DNA of 64,000 nucleotides from Streptomyces lanatus (GCF_014655715.1 NZ_BNBM01000022.1:62001-126000), one strand, 5' to 3'; counted from the first letter of the stretch, positions 8,301 through 19,660 are shown. Notes: generated by a model not told the origin, from the letters alone. A program made the numbers and translations.

Positions 8301-9251
8301 GTGAGTACGTGCTCAACCGTCTCGCAGGACCTCGACGAGCCCATCGCGGGGACCGCGGCGACCGCGACGACCTGGCTGCTGCTGGAGCAGCCCGGTCCGT
8401 GGGGTGCCAAGGCGCTCACCCAGAGCCACCTGGATCCCGCGCTGGGCCGTGCCCTGGAGGAGGCCGCGCAGGGCACAGGTGTACGCGTCGCGCTCATCCG
8501 CCGCCCCGGTCGGCACGCCGACTGCGGTGGCCCCGCCGAGCGCCAGGTGTACATGGCCCACACCGTGCCCGGGAACGTCCGGTTGCACGCCGCCACGATC
8601 AGCGACCCCCGCCAGCTGCTCGACCTCGACTTCGCCGCTCTCGGCATGGGTGATCACCACACCTTCGACTCGGTTCTCCAGGGGCAGCCCCACACAGGCG
8701 ACCCGCTCGCCCTCGTCTGCACCAACGGCAAGCGGGACCGCTGCTGCGCCCTCCTGGGCCGCCCCCTCGCGGCCGAGCTCGCCGCCTCCGGGGTGGACGG
8801 TGTCTGGGAGGTCACCCACCTGGGCGGGCATCGCTTCTCCCCGACGCTGCTGGTGCTGCCGTACGGCTACGCATACGGGCGGGCGCATGCCCATGCCGTC
8901 AAGGAGATCCTGCACAGCGTCCAGGACGGACGGATCGTCGTCGAGGGATGCCGCGGGAACTCGGCCTGGGAGCGGCCCGGCCAGGCGGCCGAGCTGGCGG
9001 TGCGCAGGGCGACGGGCGAGGACGCCGCGGAGGCGCTGAGCGTCGTACGGACGGCCGGCGCGGCCCCGCGGTGGGAGGTGACCGTCGCCCACGCGGACGG
9101 CCGCCACTGGCGCGTCAGCGTGGCTCAGAGCGCCGCCCTGCCGCCCCGTGCCGAGAGCTGCGGGGCATCGGTGCTCGGCTCGCCCGCGCGGATGGACGTG
9201 GTGGCGGTGCGCGAATCCACGATCACGACGGCGGCGGCACTGGCCGGCTGA
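8301..9251 (+). CDS. Sucrase/ferredoxin-like thioredoxin-fold protein
   Basis: A 316-aa protein of the sucrase/ferredoxin-like family, whose C-terminal half has a thioredoxin-like [2Fe-2S]-type fold. The signature stretch is CTNGKRDRCCALLGRPLA, followed by VWEVTHLGGHRFSPTLLVLPYG and AYGRAHAHAVKEI, all typical of the family. Iron-linked redox function is inferred. GTG 8301 is chosen because the iron box ends immediately before it; no Shine-Dalgarno is present, consistent with a leaderless transcript. It should be derepressed on iron limitation, like the genes of a siderophore system. Confidence 0.85.
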   Translation: MSTCSTVSQDLDEPIAGTAATATTWLLLEQPGPWGAKALTQSHLDPALGRALEEAAQGTGVRVALIRRPGRHADCGGPAERQVYMAHTVPGNVRLHAATISDPRQLLDLDFAALGMGDHHTFDSVLQGQPHTGDPLALVCTNGKRDRCCALLGRPLAAELAASGVDGVWEVTHLGGHRFSPTLLVLPYGYAYGRAHAHAVKEILHSVQDGRIVVEGCRGNSAWERPGQAAELAVRRATGEDAAEALSVVRTAGAAPRWEVTVAHADGRHWRVSVAQSAALPPRAESCGASVLGSPARMDVVAVRESTITTAAALAG

Positions 9252-9433
9252 GCGGGTACACCGGCACGGACTCGCCGCTCGACCGGGCTCCACCGGATCC
9301 CTCCCGGGCCTGTAACCGGACCGCGACCACATTCCCCCCACCGCTAACCGCCCGCCCAGTGCCCCACCCCACATCGATCAGGAGATCCACGTCACACCCC
9401 GCTACGGCTCCCCACCCCCGCCCACGTACCGTC

Positions 9434-11122
9434 ATGGGTATGAGCCCCACTCCCCCCGCCCGTCGCCTGCGCCTGGGCCTGCCCCGGCGGATGTTCGCGC
9501 AGGTGCTGCTGATGCAGGTGGCGATCGCCGCGGGAGTCGCGGTGCTCGCGACCGGACTGTTCCTCGCGCCGCTCAGTGACCAGCTGGACGACCAGGCGAT
9601 GCGTCGCGCGCTGTCGATCGCGCAGACCACGGCCGCCCAGCCGCAGATCGCCGAGGATCTGACAAGCACGTCCGCGACGCCGGGCGGCCCGGTCCAGCGG
9701 GAGGCGGAGCGGATCCGGGAGGCCACCAAGGCGGAGTACATCGTCGTGATGGACCGACGCGGGGTGCGCTGGTCCCACCCCACGCCGAGCGAGGTCGGCC
9801 GGCTCGTCTCGACCGACCCGGGCCAGGCCCTCGCCGGCCATGAGGTCATGGAGATCGACAACGGCACGCTCGGCCGCTCCGCGCGCGGAAAGGTGCCCTT
9901 GCGCGACGGCGACGGGAAGATCGTCGGGGCGGTCTCGGTCGGGATCGCGTACGACAGCGTGCGGGCGCGTCTGCTGCACGCCATCCCGGGGCTGCTCGCG
10001 TACGCGGGCGGCGCGCTCGCGGTCGGTGCCCTGGCCGCCTGGCTCATCTCACGGCGGGTCCAGCGGCAGACCCGCGACCTGGCCTTCTCCGACATCTCGG
10101 CGCTGCTCGCGGAGCGCGAGGCGATGCTGCACGGCATCCGGGAGGGCGTCGTCGCCCTTGACCGCGGCGGCCGTATCCGCCTCCTCAACGACGAGGCGCG
10201 CCGCCTGCTCGGCATCGGCGACGAGGCCGTCGGCAGGTCTCTCGACGAGGCGCTCGGCACGGGCCGTACGGCCGATGTGCTGGCCGGCCGGGTGACCGGC
10301 ACCGATCTGCTCACGGTGCGCGGCCAGCGCGTCCTGGTCGCCAACCGCATGCCCACCGACGACGGCGGCGCCGTCGCCACCCTGCGCGACCGCACCGAGC
10401 TGGAGCAGCTCGGCCGGGAGCTCGACTCGACGCGCGGCCTGATCGACGCCCTGCGCGCCCAGGACCATGAGCACGCCAACCGGATGCATACGCTCCTCGG
10501 GCTGCTGGAACTGGAGATGTACGACGACGCCGTGGAGTTCGTCGGCGAGGTGGTCGGCGATCATCGGGCCACCGCGGAGCAGGTCGCCGAGAGGATCCAG
10601 GATCCGCTGCTCGCCGCGCTGCTGGTCGGCAAGGCGACGGTGGCCGCGGAGCGCGGCGTCGCGCTGCGGCTGTCGGATCGCACGGGGCTGCCGGACCGGC
10701 TGATCGACCCGCGCGGGCTCGTCACGATCGTGGGCAACCTGGTGGACAACGCGCTGGACGCCGTCGCGGGCACCCCGCACGCGCGCGTGGAGGTGGAACT
10801 GCGCGCCGAGGGACGCAGCGCGACCCTCAGGGTGCGCGACACAGGGCCGGGAATCCCGGAGGAACAGCGCGAGTTGATCTTCACCGAGGGATGGTCCACC
10901 AAGCAGCCGCCGGCCCACCGTGAACGCGGCATCGGGCTCTCCCTGGTGCGCAGGCTCGCCGAACGGCAGGGTGGCGGCGCGACGGTGGGCGAGGCGGAAG
11001 GCGGCGGCGCCGAGTTCACGGTCGTCCTGCCCGAGGCGCTGGCCGAGCCGGCCCTGGAACTGGAACCGGCCCTCACCATGCCGTCGGATCCGCACACCGT
11101 CGCCGAGGAGGAGTCGCGATGA
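9434..11122 (+). CDS. CitA/DcuS-type sensor histidine kinase
   Basis: A 562-aa sensor kinase. It has two membrane segments (about residues 18-42 and 174-194) flanking an extracytoplasmic PDC-like sensor domain (YIVVMDRRGVRWSHP and GKIVGAVSVGIAYDSV), then a PAS domain, the CitA-family H-box DHEHANRMHTLLGLLELE, and a HATPase domain with N-box VGNLVDNALDAV and G-boxes DTGPGIPEE and GIGLSLV. Members of this family sense citrate, fumarate and related carboxylates. The ATG at 9434 lacks a clear ribosome site; a second in-frame ATG is at 9440. It overlaps the response regulator gene by 4 bp (ATGA). Confidence 0.92.
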   Translation: MGMSPTPPARRLRLGLPRRMFAQVLLMQVAIAAGVAVLATGLFLAPLSDQLDDQAMRRALSIAQTTAAQPQIAEDLTSTSATPGGPVQREAERIREATKAEYIVVMDRRGVRWSHPTPSEVGRLVSTDPGQALAGHEVMEIDNGTLGRSARGKVPLRDGDGKIVGAVSVGIAYDSVRARLLHAIPGLLAYAGGALAVGALAAWLISRRVQRQTRDLAFSDISALLAEREAMLHGIREGVVALDRGGRIRLLNDEARRLLGIGDEAVGRSLDEALGTGRTADVLAGRVTGTDLLTVRGQRVLVANRMPTDDGGAVATLRDRTELEQLGRELDSTRGLIDALRAQDHEHANRMHTLLGLLELEMYDDAVEFVGEVVGDHRATAEQVAERIQDPLLAALLVGKATVAAERGVALRLSDRTGLPDRLIDPRGLVTIVGNLVDNALDAVAGTPHARVEVELRAEGRSATLRVRDTGPGIPEEQRELIFTEGWSTKQPPAHRERGIGLSLVRRLAERQGGGATVGEAEGGGAEFTVVLPEALAEPALELEPALTMPSDPHTVAEEESR

Positions 11123-11799
11123 TCGAGGTCCTGGTCGTGGACGACGACACGCGCGTGGCGCGGGTCAACGCCGCCTACGTCGAGAAGGTTCCGGGTTTCC
11201 ATGTGGCCGGTGAGGCGCACAGCGCGGCCGAGGCGCTGCGCCGCGTGGAGGAACTTCCTGAGCTGGACCTGGTCCTCATGGACCACTACCTGCCCGACGA
11301 GACGGGTCTGGCGGTCGTCCAGGAGATGCGCCGCCGCGGCCACCAGACCGACGTGATCATGGTGACGGCCGCTCGGGACGTGTCCACGGTACAGGCGGCG
11401 ATGCGGGTCGGGGCGCTGCAGTACCTGGTCAAACCGTTCGCCTTCGCGGGCCTGCGCAACAAGCTGGAGGCGTACGCGGAGCTGCGCCGCACCCTCGACG
11501 GCGGCGGCGAGGCGGAGCAGGCCGAGGTGGACCGCATCTTCGGCGCCCTGTCGGCGTCCTCGGAACCCGACCTGCCCAAGGGCCACTCCCCCACCACGGC
11601 GGAACTCGTACGCCGCTCCCTGATGAACGCCGAAGGCCCCCTGTCGGCCCAGGAGATCGCCGAACGCACCGGCGTCAGCCGCCAGACCGCCCAGCGCTAT
11701 CTCAAGCTCCTGGAACGCACGGGACGGGCCCGTCTCACCCTCAAGTACGGGGACGCGGGCCGCCCGGAACACCGTTACGTGTGGGCGACCCGCGCCTGA
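11119..11799 (+). CDS. CitB/DcuR-type response regulator
   Basis: A 226-aa partner of the kinase encoded 4 bp upstream. The receiver domain has acidic residues VVDDD at 7-10, phospho-acceptor Asp55 in LVLMDHYLPD and conserved Lys105 in YLVKPF. The C-terminal half carries a helix-turn-helix (SAQEIAERTGVSRQTAQRYLKLLE) typical of the CitB group. It is convergent with the DUF485/symporter operon, a natural target given the carboxylate theme, but that link is inference. Confidence 0.93.
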   Translation: MIEVLVVDDDTRVARVNAAYVEKVPGFHVAGEAHSAAEALRRVEELPELDLVLMDHYLPDETGLAVVQEMRRRGHQTDVIMVTAARDVSTVQAAMRVGALQYLVKPFAFAGLRNKLEAYAELRRTLDGGGEAEQAEVDRIFGALSASSEPDLPKGHSPTTAELVRRSLMNAEGPLSAQEIAERTGVSRQTAQRYLKLLERTGRARLTLKYGDAGRPEHRYVWATRA

Positions 11800-11835
11800 G
11801 GCACGGCCCGTGGGGGCGGGGGAAGGAACCGTGCC
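11800..11835. terminator. Possible hairpin between convergent response regulator and symporter genes
   Basis: GGCACGG (11800-11806) and CCGTGCC (11829-11835) can pair with a 22-nt loop right after the response regulator stop. The short stem and long loop make this a weak terminator candidate. Confidence 0.3.
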
Positions 11836-11948
11836 CTCCTCTTCATACGGATTCCGGCCGCCCGAATATCAGCCGAGCGGTGAGTGTCGTGCGCGGGCGC
11901 CGCGGCCGTACGGTGACGAGGAGGCCGTACGACGGGGTAGGCGCCGCC

Positions 11949-13541
11949 CTAGACGGCCCCCGCCCCCGTCAGCGACCGCACCTCCGTCTCCGCGTGCTTG
12001 GCCGCATCAGGAGCCTCGGCCGACGTGACGGTGCCCAGCCAGCCCGCGACGAAGCCCAGCGGGATCGAGACGAGGCCGGGGTTCTGCAGGGGGAAGTACT
12101 GGAAGTCGACGTCGGGGAAGAGCGATTCGGGGCTGCCCGACACCACCGGTGACAGCACCACGAGCGCCACGGCCGGGATCAGGCCGCCGTACACGGCCCA
12201 TACGGCTCCGCGTGTGGTGAAGTCCCGCCAGAACAGCGAGTACAGCAGCACGGGCAGATTGGCGGACGCGGCGACGGCGAAGGCGAGCCCCACGAGGAAG
12301 GCGACGTTGAGGTCCCGGGCCAGCAGTCCGAGGCCGATCGCGACCACGCCGATACCGACCGCGGCGACACGGGCCACCGCCACCTCGCTGCGGGGCCCAG
12401 CGGGCCGGCGCCGTAGCGAGGCATACAGGTCGTGGGCCACGGAGGCCGAGGAGGAGAGCGTGATTCCAGCGACCACCGCGAGGATCGTGGCGAAGGCGAT
12501 GGCGGCCACGACCGCGAAAAGAACCGTTCCTCCGGTGGTGTCCGCGCCGCCGCCGAGGTCGAGGGCCAGCAGCGGTACCGCCGTGTTCCCGGCCGCGTTG
12601 GATCCACGCACCGCCTCCGGCCCGACGATCGCGGCCGCGCCGAAGCCCAGCACGATGGTCATCAGGTAGAAGCCGCCGATGAGCCCGATCGCCCAGACCA
12701 CCGAGCGCCGTGCCGCGCGGGCGGTGGGCACGGTGTAGAAGCGGGACAGGATGTGCGGCAGCCCGGCGGTGCCCAGCACCAGGGCGAGGCCGAGGCTGAT
12801 GAAGTCCAGCCGCGCCGTCCAGTCACCGCCGTACTTCAACCCGGGTGCGAGGAACGCCTCCCCGTGTCCGCTGCGCTCGGCCGCCGTGAGCAGCAGTTGG
12901 TCGAAGTCGCCGTGGAAGCGCAGCAGGACGAGCACCGTCAACGCGATGGTGCCGCCGAGCAGCAGGACCGATTTGACGATCTGGATCCAGGTGGTGGCTC
13001 GCATCCCTCCCAACGAGACATAGATCACCATGAGCGCGCCGACGCCGATGACGGTCCAGGCCCGCGCCGCCTCGCCCTCGCCCCCGAGCAGCAGCGCGAC
13101 CAGCGTGCCCGCACCAACCATCTGCGCCACCAGATACAGAACGGACACGGTGACCGAGGAAGTTCCCGCCGCGATCCGCACGGGGCGCTCGTTCATCCGC
13201 GCGGCGACCACATCGGCGAGCGTGAACCTGCCGCAGTTGCGGACCAGTTCGGCGACCAGGAACAGCACCAACAGCCAGGCCACCAGGAACCCGACCGAGT
13301 ACAGCAGGCCGTCGTAGCCGAAGAGGGCGATGAGCCCGGAAATGCCCAGGAAGGACGCCGCCGACATGTAGTCACCGGCGATGGCAAAACCATTCTCCAT
13401 GGGCGTGAACAGACGGCCGCCCGCGTAGAACTCCTCCGCGGAACCACGCCGGTTGCGGCTCACCCAGGTCGTGATGGCCAGCGTGACGGCGACGAAGACG
13501 CCGAACAGCAGCAGCGCCAGCCTCTGATGCTCACTCGTCAC
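11949..13541 (-). CDS. Sodium/solute symporter, acetate/monocarboxylate type (ActP/MctC-like)
   Basis: A 530-aa member of the solute:sodium symporter family with about 13 membrane spans. Typical stretches are the N-terminal RRGSAEEFYAGGR, GFAIAGDYMSAASFLGISG and VAQMVGAGTLVALLLG, which match acetate and monocarboxylate carriers. The GTG start at 13541 overlaps the stop of the DUF485 gene by 4 bp. The DUF485-symporter pair mirrors yjcH-actP of E. coli, where the pair takes up acetate; other short monocarboxylates are possible. Confidence 0.92.
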   Translation of the reverse strand: MTSEHQRLALLLFGVFVAVTLAITTWVSRNRRGSAEEFYAGGRLFTPMENGFAIAGDYMSAASFLGISGLIALFGYDGLLYSVGFLVAWLLVLFLVAELVRNCGRFTLADVVAARMNERPVRIAAGTSSVTVSVLYLVAQMVGAGTLVALLLGGEGEAARAWTVIGVGALMVIYVSLGGMRATTWIQIVKSVLLLGGTIALTVLVLLRFHGDFDQLLLTAAERSGHGEAFLAPGLKYGGDWTARLDFISLGLALVLGTAGLPHILSRFYTVPTARAARRSVVWAIGLIGGFYLMTIVLGFGAAAIVGPEAVRGSNAAGNTAVPLLALDLGGGADTTGGTVLFAVVAAIAFATILAVVAGITLSSSASVAHDLYASLRRRPAGPRSEVAVARVAAVGIGVVAIGLGLLARDLNVAFLVGLAFAVAASANLPVLLYSLFWRDFTTRGAVWAVYGGLIPAVALVVLSPVVSGSPESLFPDVDFQYFPLQNPGLVSIPLGFVAGWLGTVTSAEAPDAAKHAETEVRSLTGAGAV

Positions 13542-13963
13542 CCGACACCGCCCTGTGCGACGCGCGTCAACTCCTGGGTTTCCCAGCGCAGTTCGAGCGC
13601 AGCCCGGTCCCGGCGCAGCCGCGCGTGGCGGGCGTAGGCCCAGGTGAGCAGGAAGGTGGTGAGGAACTGCCCGAGCCCCGCGACCATGGCCACGTTCACG
13701 GCACCCGCCACGGGCCGCGCCATAAGCTCCGGCGCGGTCGTGGCGGCCACGACGTAGGCCACGTACCAGGACAGGAACACGACGACCGCGGGCACAACGA
13801 ACCGCCGGTAGCGCCTGCGCACTTCACGGAAGGCGGCGCTGCGCTGTACCTCCAGGTACACATCACCGGCGACCGGCGGACCGGCCTCGGGAGCCTCCGT
13901 ACCGTCCGACTCCCCCCACCCGGAGGCGAGGGCGTCGTACCAGGGATCGTCGCTTGAGTGCAT
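13538..13963 (-). CDS. DUF485 family small membrane protein
   Basis: A 141-aa YjcH-like protein with two membrane segments (FVVPAVVVFLSWYVAYVVAA and VAMVAGLGQFLTTFLLTWAYA) following the family motif FREVRRRYRRFV. It accompanies an acetate-type symporter and is translationally coupled to it by a 4-bp overlap. Start ATG 13963 is preferred because the upstream extension to a GTG at 13999 is Cys/Pro-rich and poorly typical; neither has a strong ribosome site. Confidence 0.85.
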   Translation of the reverse strand: MHSSDDPWYDALASGWGESDGTEAPEAGPPVAGDVYLEVQRSAAFREVRRRYRRFVVPAVVVFLSWYVAYVVAATTAPELMARPVAGAVNVAMVAGLGQFLTTFLLTWAYARHARLRRDRAALELRWETQELTRVAQGGVG

Positions 13964-14203
13964 GCCCAAGCATGGACAGAACGGAAAGACCACCGACACG
14001 GCTTCTCGGCGGGCTTCACCCCATCAGGTGATTCACGCAAGGACGGCACCAGGCAAGCCCACAGCCGCCGACGGCGCTCAAGCCCCACGGGGGCCACCCG
14101 CACCCGACGACGAAAGTTGTACGGGCGGTGCGGGTGGGAACCCAAAAAAGTGCCGAAGGCGAAGCCGAGGCCGATGAACCCCGCCCCCAGCCCAGCGCAG
14201 CGG

Positions 14204-16327
<2,124 letters not shown>

Positions 16328-16365
16328 GCGGTTCGCTCCTCGCTGAATTTCAGATGACGCCCTGA

Positions 16366-16396
16366 TGGGTAAGGGCGCGGCTTCGGTCGCCGTCAA
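16366..16396 (-). promoter_or_regulatory. Candidate parE promoter
   Basis: On the minus strand TTGACG (16391-16396) and TACCCA (16366-16371) are separated by 19 bp, with the -10 about 40 bp before the parE GTG. The -35 matches the HrdB consensus well; the -10 and spacing are only fair. Confidence 0.35.
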
Positions 16397-16774
16397 GAGG
16401 GTACCGAGGCCTGGTAGAGCCGTTGTAACGCCACCCTCGTGCGAAACACAGACTAGTCCAGGATCGTATGCGTGTTCGATCCCTCGATGGGGTGAAGTAC
16501 ATATCACGTTCCCTTCCAGGCATGAACCATTTAGGCTCCGGGCACGTCCTCATGAACAAACCGGCAAGCCAGCCGGGCTGGACCGACCTTGACCAACAGC
16601 GCGAAACCGTAAGCACGCCACAGACGCACTACGGCACATTCGCCGCCAAACCGGCAGCAGCCAGCCGCCCCGGAAAAAAATTTCTCTCTGGGAGAAGCCG
16701 CGAGCGGGAACGTTTTGGGGCTGGTTGGATGTTGACCCTGGTACGACAGCTCGTCGAGCTAGAGAAGAGGCGAC
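16397..16774. other. Divergent region upstream of parE and the DUF7455 gene, with a 13-bp palindrome
   Basis: No gene is supported here. A perfect palindrome AGCTCG-T-CGAGCT (16748-16760) ends 5 bp before the AGAGG ribosome site of the DUF7455 gene and could be an operator or an mRNA hairpin. TTGACC at 16732-16737 is a possible -35, but no good -10 follows at the right distance. Confidence 0.4.
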
Positions 16775-17005
16775 GTGACTACTGTTCTGACCCCCGCGAG
16801 CCCGCTGACGGCCGCTGACCGCTGCGACCGCTGCGGCGCACAGGCGTACGTGCGCGTCGTCCTGCTCAGCGGCGGAGAACTGCTCTTCTGCGCCCACCAC
16901 GGCCGCAAGTTCGAGCCGGAACTCAAGAAGATCGCCGCTGAGATACAGGACGAGACGGAGCGGCTGACGACCGTTCCCGCATCGGCGTCCGAAGAAGAGC
17001 GCTGA
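16775..17005 (+). CDS. DUF7455-type zinc-finger-like small protein
   Basis: A 76-aa protein with CDRCGAQAYVRV and LLFCAHHGRKFEPEL, so two Cys pairs or Cys/His groups can hold a zinc ion, followed by a charged helix. It resembles the actinobacterial DUF7455 family found beside hrdB in Streptomyces; role unknown. GTG 16775 follows AGAGG. Confidence 0.85.
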   Translation: MTTVLTPASPLTAADRCDRCGAQAYVRVVLLSGGELLFCAHHGRKFEPELKKIAAEIQDETERLTTVPASASEEER

Positions 17006-17105
17006 CACCTCGCACCACGACGAGCCAGCTCCGGCACAGGCCGGTCGACGGGCGGTCGCCCCCTGAAAGCAGGGGGGACCGCCCGCGCTCATCCCCCGCG
17101 AGTCC

Positions 17106-17975
17106 TCAGCCCTCGTCCACGGCCGACACGTGGCGCTCCCGCATCGCGGCCCGCCACCCCATGCTGCGTACGATCTCGGACACCCGTGTGTACACGCCGG
17201 GGCTGCCCGCGCGGCCGCAGCCGTTCCCCCAGGACACGAGCCCGATCAGCCTTCCCCGGGCGATCAGTGGCCCTCCGCTGTCCCCCTGGCAGGCGTCCCG
17301 GCCACCCGTCTGCTCCCCGGCACAGAGCATGCTGCCGGCCAGATACCTGCCGTCGCCGTCGCCCGGATAGGCGCGTCTGCACAAGGCGTCGGGCAGTACA
17401 CGCACCCGCGCCGCCCGCAGGCCCCGCGCATAGTCGCCTCCGCCCGTGACGTCCCCCCACCCGTAGACCAGGGCCTGTGTCCCCGGCACATAGGCGGGAT
17501 CGCCTCGGCCGGCCATCCCGACGACCGCTGCGGCGGGGAGGGGCTGGGCGAGGGTCACCACGGCGAAGTCGCCGGCGTTGGTGTCCGTGTCATAGCGCGG
17601 GTTCACCCAGCTGCCGCGGACCCGGATCTCCCTCCCCCGGCCGGACAGCAGGTCCGTGCGGCCCGCGATGACCTTGAAGTCGGGCACCTCCTCCGGCGAC
17701 GATCCCAGGACGTCCTCGCTCAAGCAGTGAGCCGCGGTCAGCACGGTCGACCGGCCGACGGCCACCCCGACGCAGAACTGACCGGCCCGCGTACCCCCGA
17801 ACCGGTCACGGCTGGACAGCGCCACGGTCCAGGGGCTGTCGGAGACATCGACCGGGAACCCACCTACGACGATGCTGTCGGCGGCCGCGGGGGCGGCGGA
17901 CACCAGCGGTATGGCGGTCGCCACGGCGGCCAGAACCAGCGGCCGGGCCAGCGCCCGGGCAAAGGGACGACGCAT
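17106..17975 (-). CDS. Secreted trypsin-like serine protease (S1 family)
   Basis: A 289-aa preproprotease. The signal peptide (basic RRPFARALARP, hydrophobic LVLAAVATAIPLVSAAPA, cleavage near AAA-DS) is followed by the mature start IVVGGFPVDV. The catalytic triad is His83 (TAAHC), probably Asp136 (AGDFAVVTL) and Ser233 (CQGDSGGPL), so it should be active outside the cell. Start ATG 17975 has GAGGAG upstream; an open frame extends to 18050 but lacks signal sequence character. Its neighbour hrdB is separated by a strong hairpin, so it is transcribed on its own. Confidence 0.93.
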   Translation of the reverse strand: MRRPFARALARPLVLAAVATAIPLVSAAPAAADSIVVGGFPVDVSDSPWTVALSSRDRFGGTRAGQFCVGVAVGRSTVLTAAHCLSEDVLGSSPEEVPDFKVIAGRTDLLSGRGREIRVRGSWVNPRYDTDTNAGDFAVVTLAQPLPAAAVVGMAGRGDPAYVPGTQALVYGWGDVTGGGDYARGLRAARVRVLPDALCRRAYPGDGDGRYLAGSMLCAGEQTGGRDACQGDSGGPLIARGRLIGLVSWGNGCGRAGSPGVYTRVSEIVRSMGWRAAMRERHVSAVDEG

Positions 17976-18050
17976 GGCGCTCCTCACTCTCGGGTGGTCA
18001 TGGGAAACCCAGAGTGAGTCAGCCCGCCGCACCCCGCACCCGCGCGCCAA

Positions 18051-18090
18051 CGCGAAGGCCCGGCCCCACTCGGGGACCGGGCCTTTCGCG
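18051..18090 (-). terminator. hrdB terminator hairpin
   Basis: CGCGAAGGCCCGG (18051-18063) pairs with CCGGGCCTTTCGCG (18077-18090), one bulged base, 13-nt loop. It lies 28 bp past the hrdB stop and would block read-through into the protease gene. Confidence 0.85.
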
Positions 18091-18118
18091 TCGTAGGAAC
18101 GCGTCGTACGCGTGCGAC

Positions 18119-19660
18119 CTAGTCGAGGTAGTCGCGCAGCACCTGAGAGCGCGACGGGTGGCGCAGCTTCGACATGGTCTTCGACTCGATCTGGCGGATG
18201 CGCTCACGCGTCACGCCGTAGACCTTGCCGATCTCGTCGAGGGTCTTCGGCTGACCGTCGGTGAGACCGAAGCGCATCGAGACGACGCCCGCCTCGCGCT
18301 CGGACAGGGTGTCGAGGACCGAGTGCAGCTGCTCCTGGAGGAGCGTGAAGCTGACGGCGTCGGCCGGGACGACGGCCTCGGAGTCCTCGATGAGGTCACC
18401 GAACTCGCTGTCGCCGTCCTCGCCCAGCGGGGTGTGCAGGGAAATGGGCTCGCGGCCGTACTTCTGGACCTCGATGACCTTCTCGGGGGTCATGTCGAGT
18501 TCCTTGGCCAGCTCCTCCGGGGTGGGCTCGCGGCCCAGGTCCTGGAGCATCTGGCGCTGCACGCGCGCGAGCTTGTTGATGACCTCGACCATGTGCACCG
18601 GGATACGGATGGTGCGGGCCTGGTCGGCCATGGCGCGGGTGATCGCCTGACGGATCCACCAGGTGGCGTACGTGGAGAACTTGTAGCCCTTGGTGTAGTC
18701 GAACTTCTCGACCGCGCGGATCAGACCGAGGTTGCCCTCCTGGATGAGGTCCAGGAAGAGCATGCCGCGGCCGGTGTAGCGCTTGGCCAGGGAGACCACG
18801 AGGCGGAGGTTGGCCTCCAGCAGGTGGTTCTTGGCGCGGCGGCCGTCCTCGGCGATGATCTCCAGCTCGCGCTTGAGCTTGGGGGCGAGCTTGTCGGCGT
18901 TGGCCAGCTTGTCCTCGGCGAACAGACCGGCCTCGATGCGCTTGGCGAGCTCGACCTCCTGCTCGGCGTTGAGCAGCGGGACCTTGCCGATCTGCTTGAG
19001 GTAGTCCTTGACCGGGTCGGCGGTGGCACCGGCGGCGGCGACCTGCTGCGCGGGCGCGTCGTCTTCGTCCTCGTCGGAGAGTACGAAGCCGGCGCTCTCG
19101 GCGCCCTCGGGCTCGTCGCCGGTCTTGCCGGGCGCGTCCTCGAGGACTTCTTCCTCGACCAGCTCGGCGTCGTCCTTCTTGCCGGCCGTCTTCTTGGCAG
19201 CCGTCTTCTTGGCGGCAGCCGTCGTCTTCTTCGCGGCCGCCTTCTTGGCGGTCGTCTTCTTGGCAGCGGCCTTCTTGGCGGGGGTCTCTTCCTCGACCGC
19301 GGGTTCGGCGGCGGACACCGCGGGCGTGGCGGTGGCGGTGGCCTTCTTGGCGGTCACCGTCTTCGCCGCGACCGTCTTGGTGGCGGTGCGCTTGGCCGGG
19401 CTCTTCGCTGCGACGCTCTTTCGTGTGCGCTTGGGCTCCGCGGCACTGACCATCAGCGTCACACCCTCTTCCTCGAGGATCTGGTTGAGGCTGCGCAGTA
19501 CGTTCTTCCACTGAGTGGCCGGAATCTGGTCGGCTTCGAAGGCCCGACGCACATCGTCGCCGGCGATCTGCCCCTCAGCCTTTCCCCGCTCGATAAGAGC
19601 CATGACAGAGACGGACTCGGCGATCTCCGGCGGGAGCGTACGGGATGTGCTGGCCGACAC
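18119..19660 (-). CDS. hrdB: Principal RNA polymerase sigma factor HrdB
   Basis: The essential group 1 sigma-70 factor, 513 aa. An N-terminal region (1-75) is followed by a Lys/Ala-rich AAKKT-type segment (about 77-162) and an acidic patch (GFVLSDEDEDDAPAQQ), as in other Streptomyces HrdB proteins. Then come region 1.2 (DPVKDYLKQIGKVPLLNAEQ), region 2 (RLVVSLAKRYTGRGM, FSTYATWWIRQAITRAMADQ) and region 4 (VYGVTRERIRQIESKTMSKL), ending in LRDYLD. GTG 19660 follows GAGAGG by 7 bp and gives the familiar MSASTSRTLPPEIAESVSV start. It is framed by hairpins on both sides, so it is a monocistronic unit. Confidence 0.98.
   Translation of the reverse strand: MSASTSRTLPPEIAESVSVMALIERGKAEGQIAGDDVRRAFEADQIPATQWKNVLRSLNQILEEEGVTLMVSAAEPKRTRKSVAAKSPAKRTATKTVAAKTVTAKKATATATPAVSAAEPAVEEETPAKKAAAKKTTAKKAAAKKTTAAAKKTAAKKTAGKKDDAELVEEEVLEDAPGKTGDEPEGAESAGFVLSDEDEDDAPAQQVAAAGATADPVKDYLKQIGKVPLLNAEQEVELAKRIEAGLFAEDKLANADKLAPKLKRELEIIAEDGRRAKNHLLEANLRLVVSLAKRYTGRGMLFLDLIQEGNLGLIRAVEKFDYTKGYKFSTYATWWIRQAITRAMADQARTIRIPVHMVEVINKLARVQRQMLQDLGREPTPEELAKELDMTPEKVIEVQKYGREPISLHTPLGEDGDSEFGDLIEDSEAVVPADAVSFTLLQEQLHSVLDTLSEREAGVVSMRFGLTDGQPKTLDEIGKVYGVTRERIRQIESKTMSKLRHPSRSQVLRDYLD

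Noticed and set aside
16464..16479. LexA-like site TCGTATGCGTGTTCGA upstream of parE
   Set aside because: The right half is perfect but the left half differs at two key bases, and it lies well upstream of the candidate promoter.
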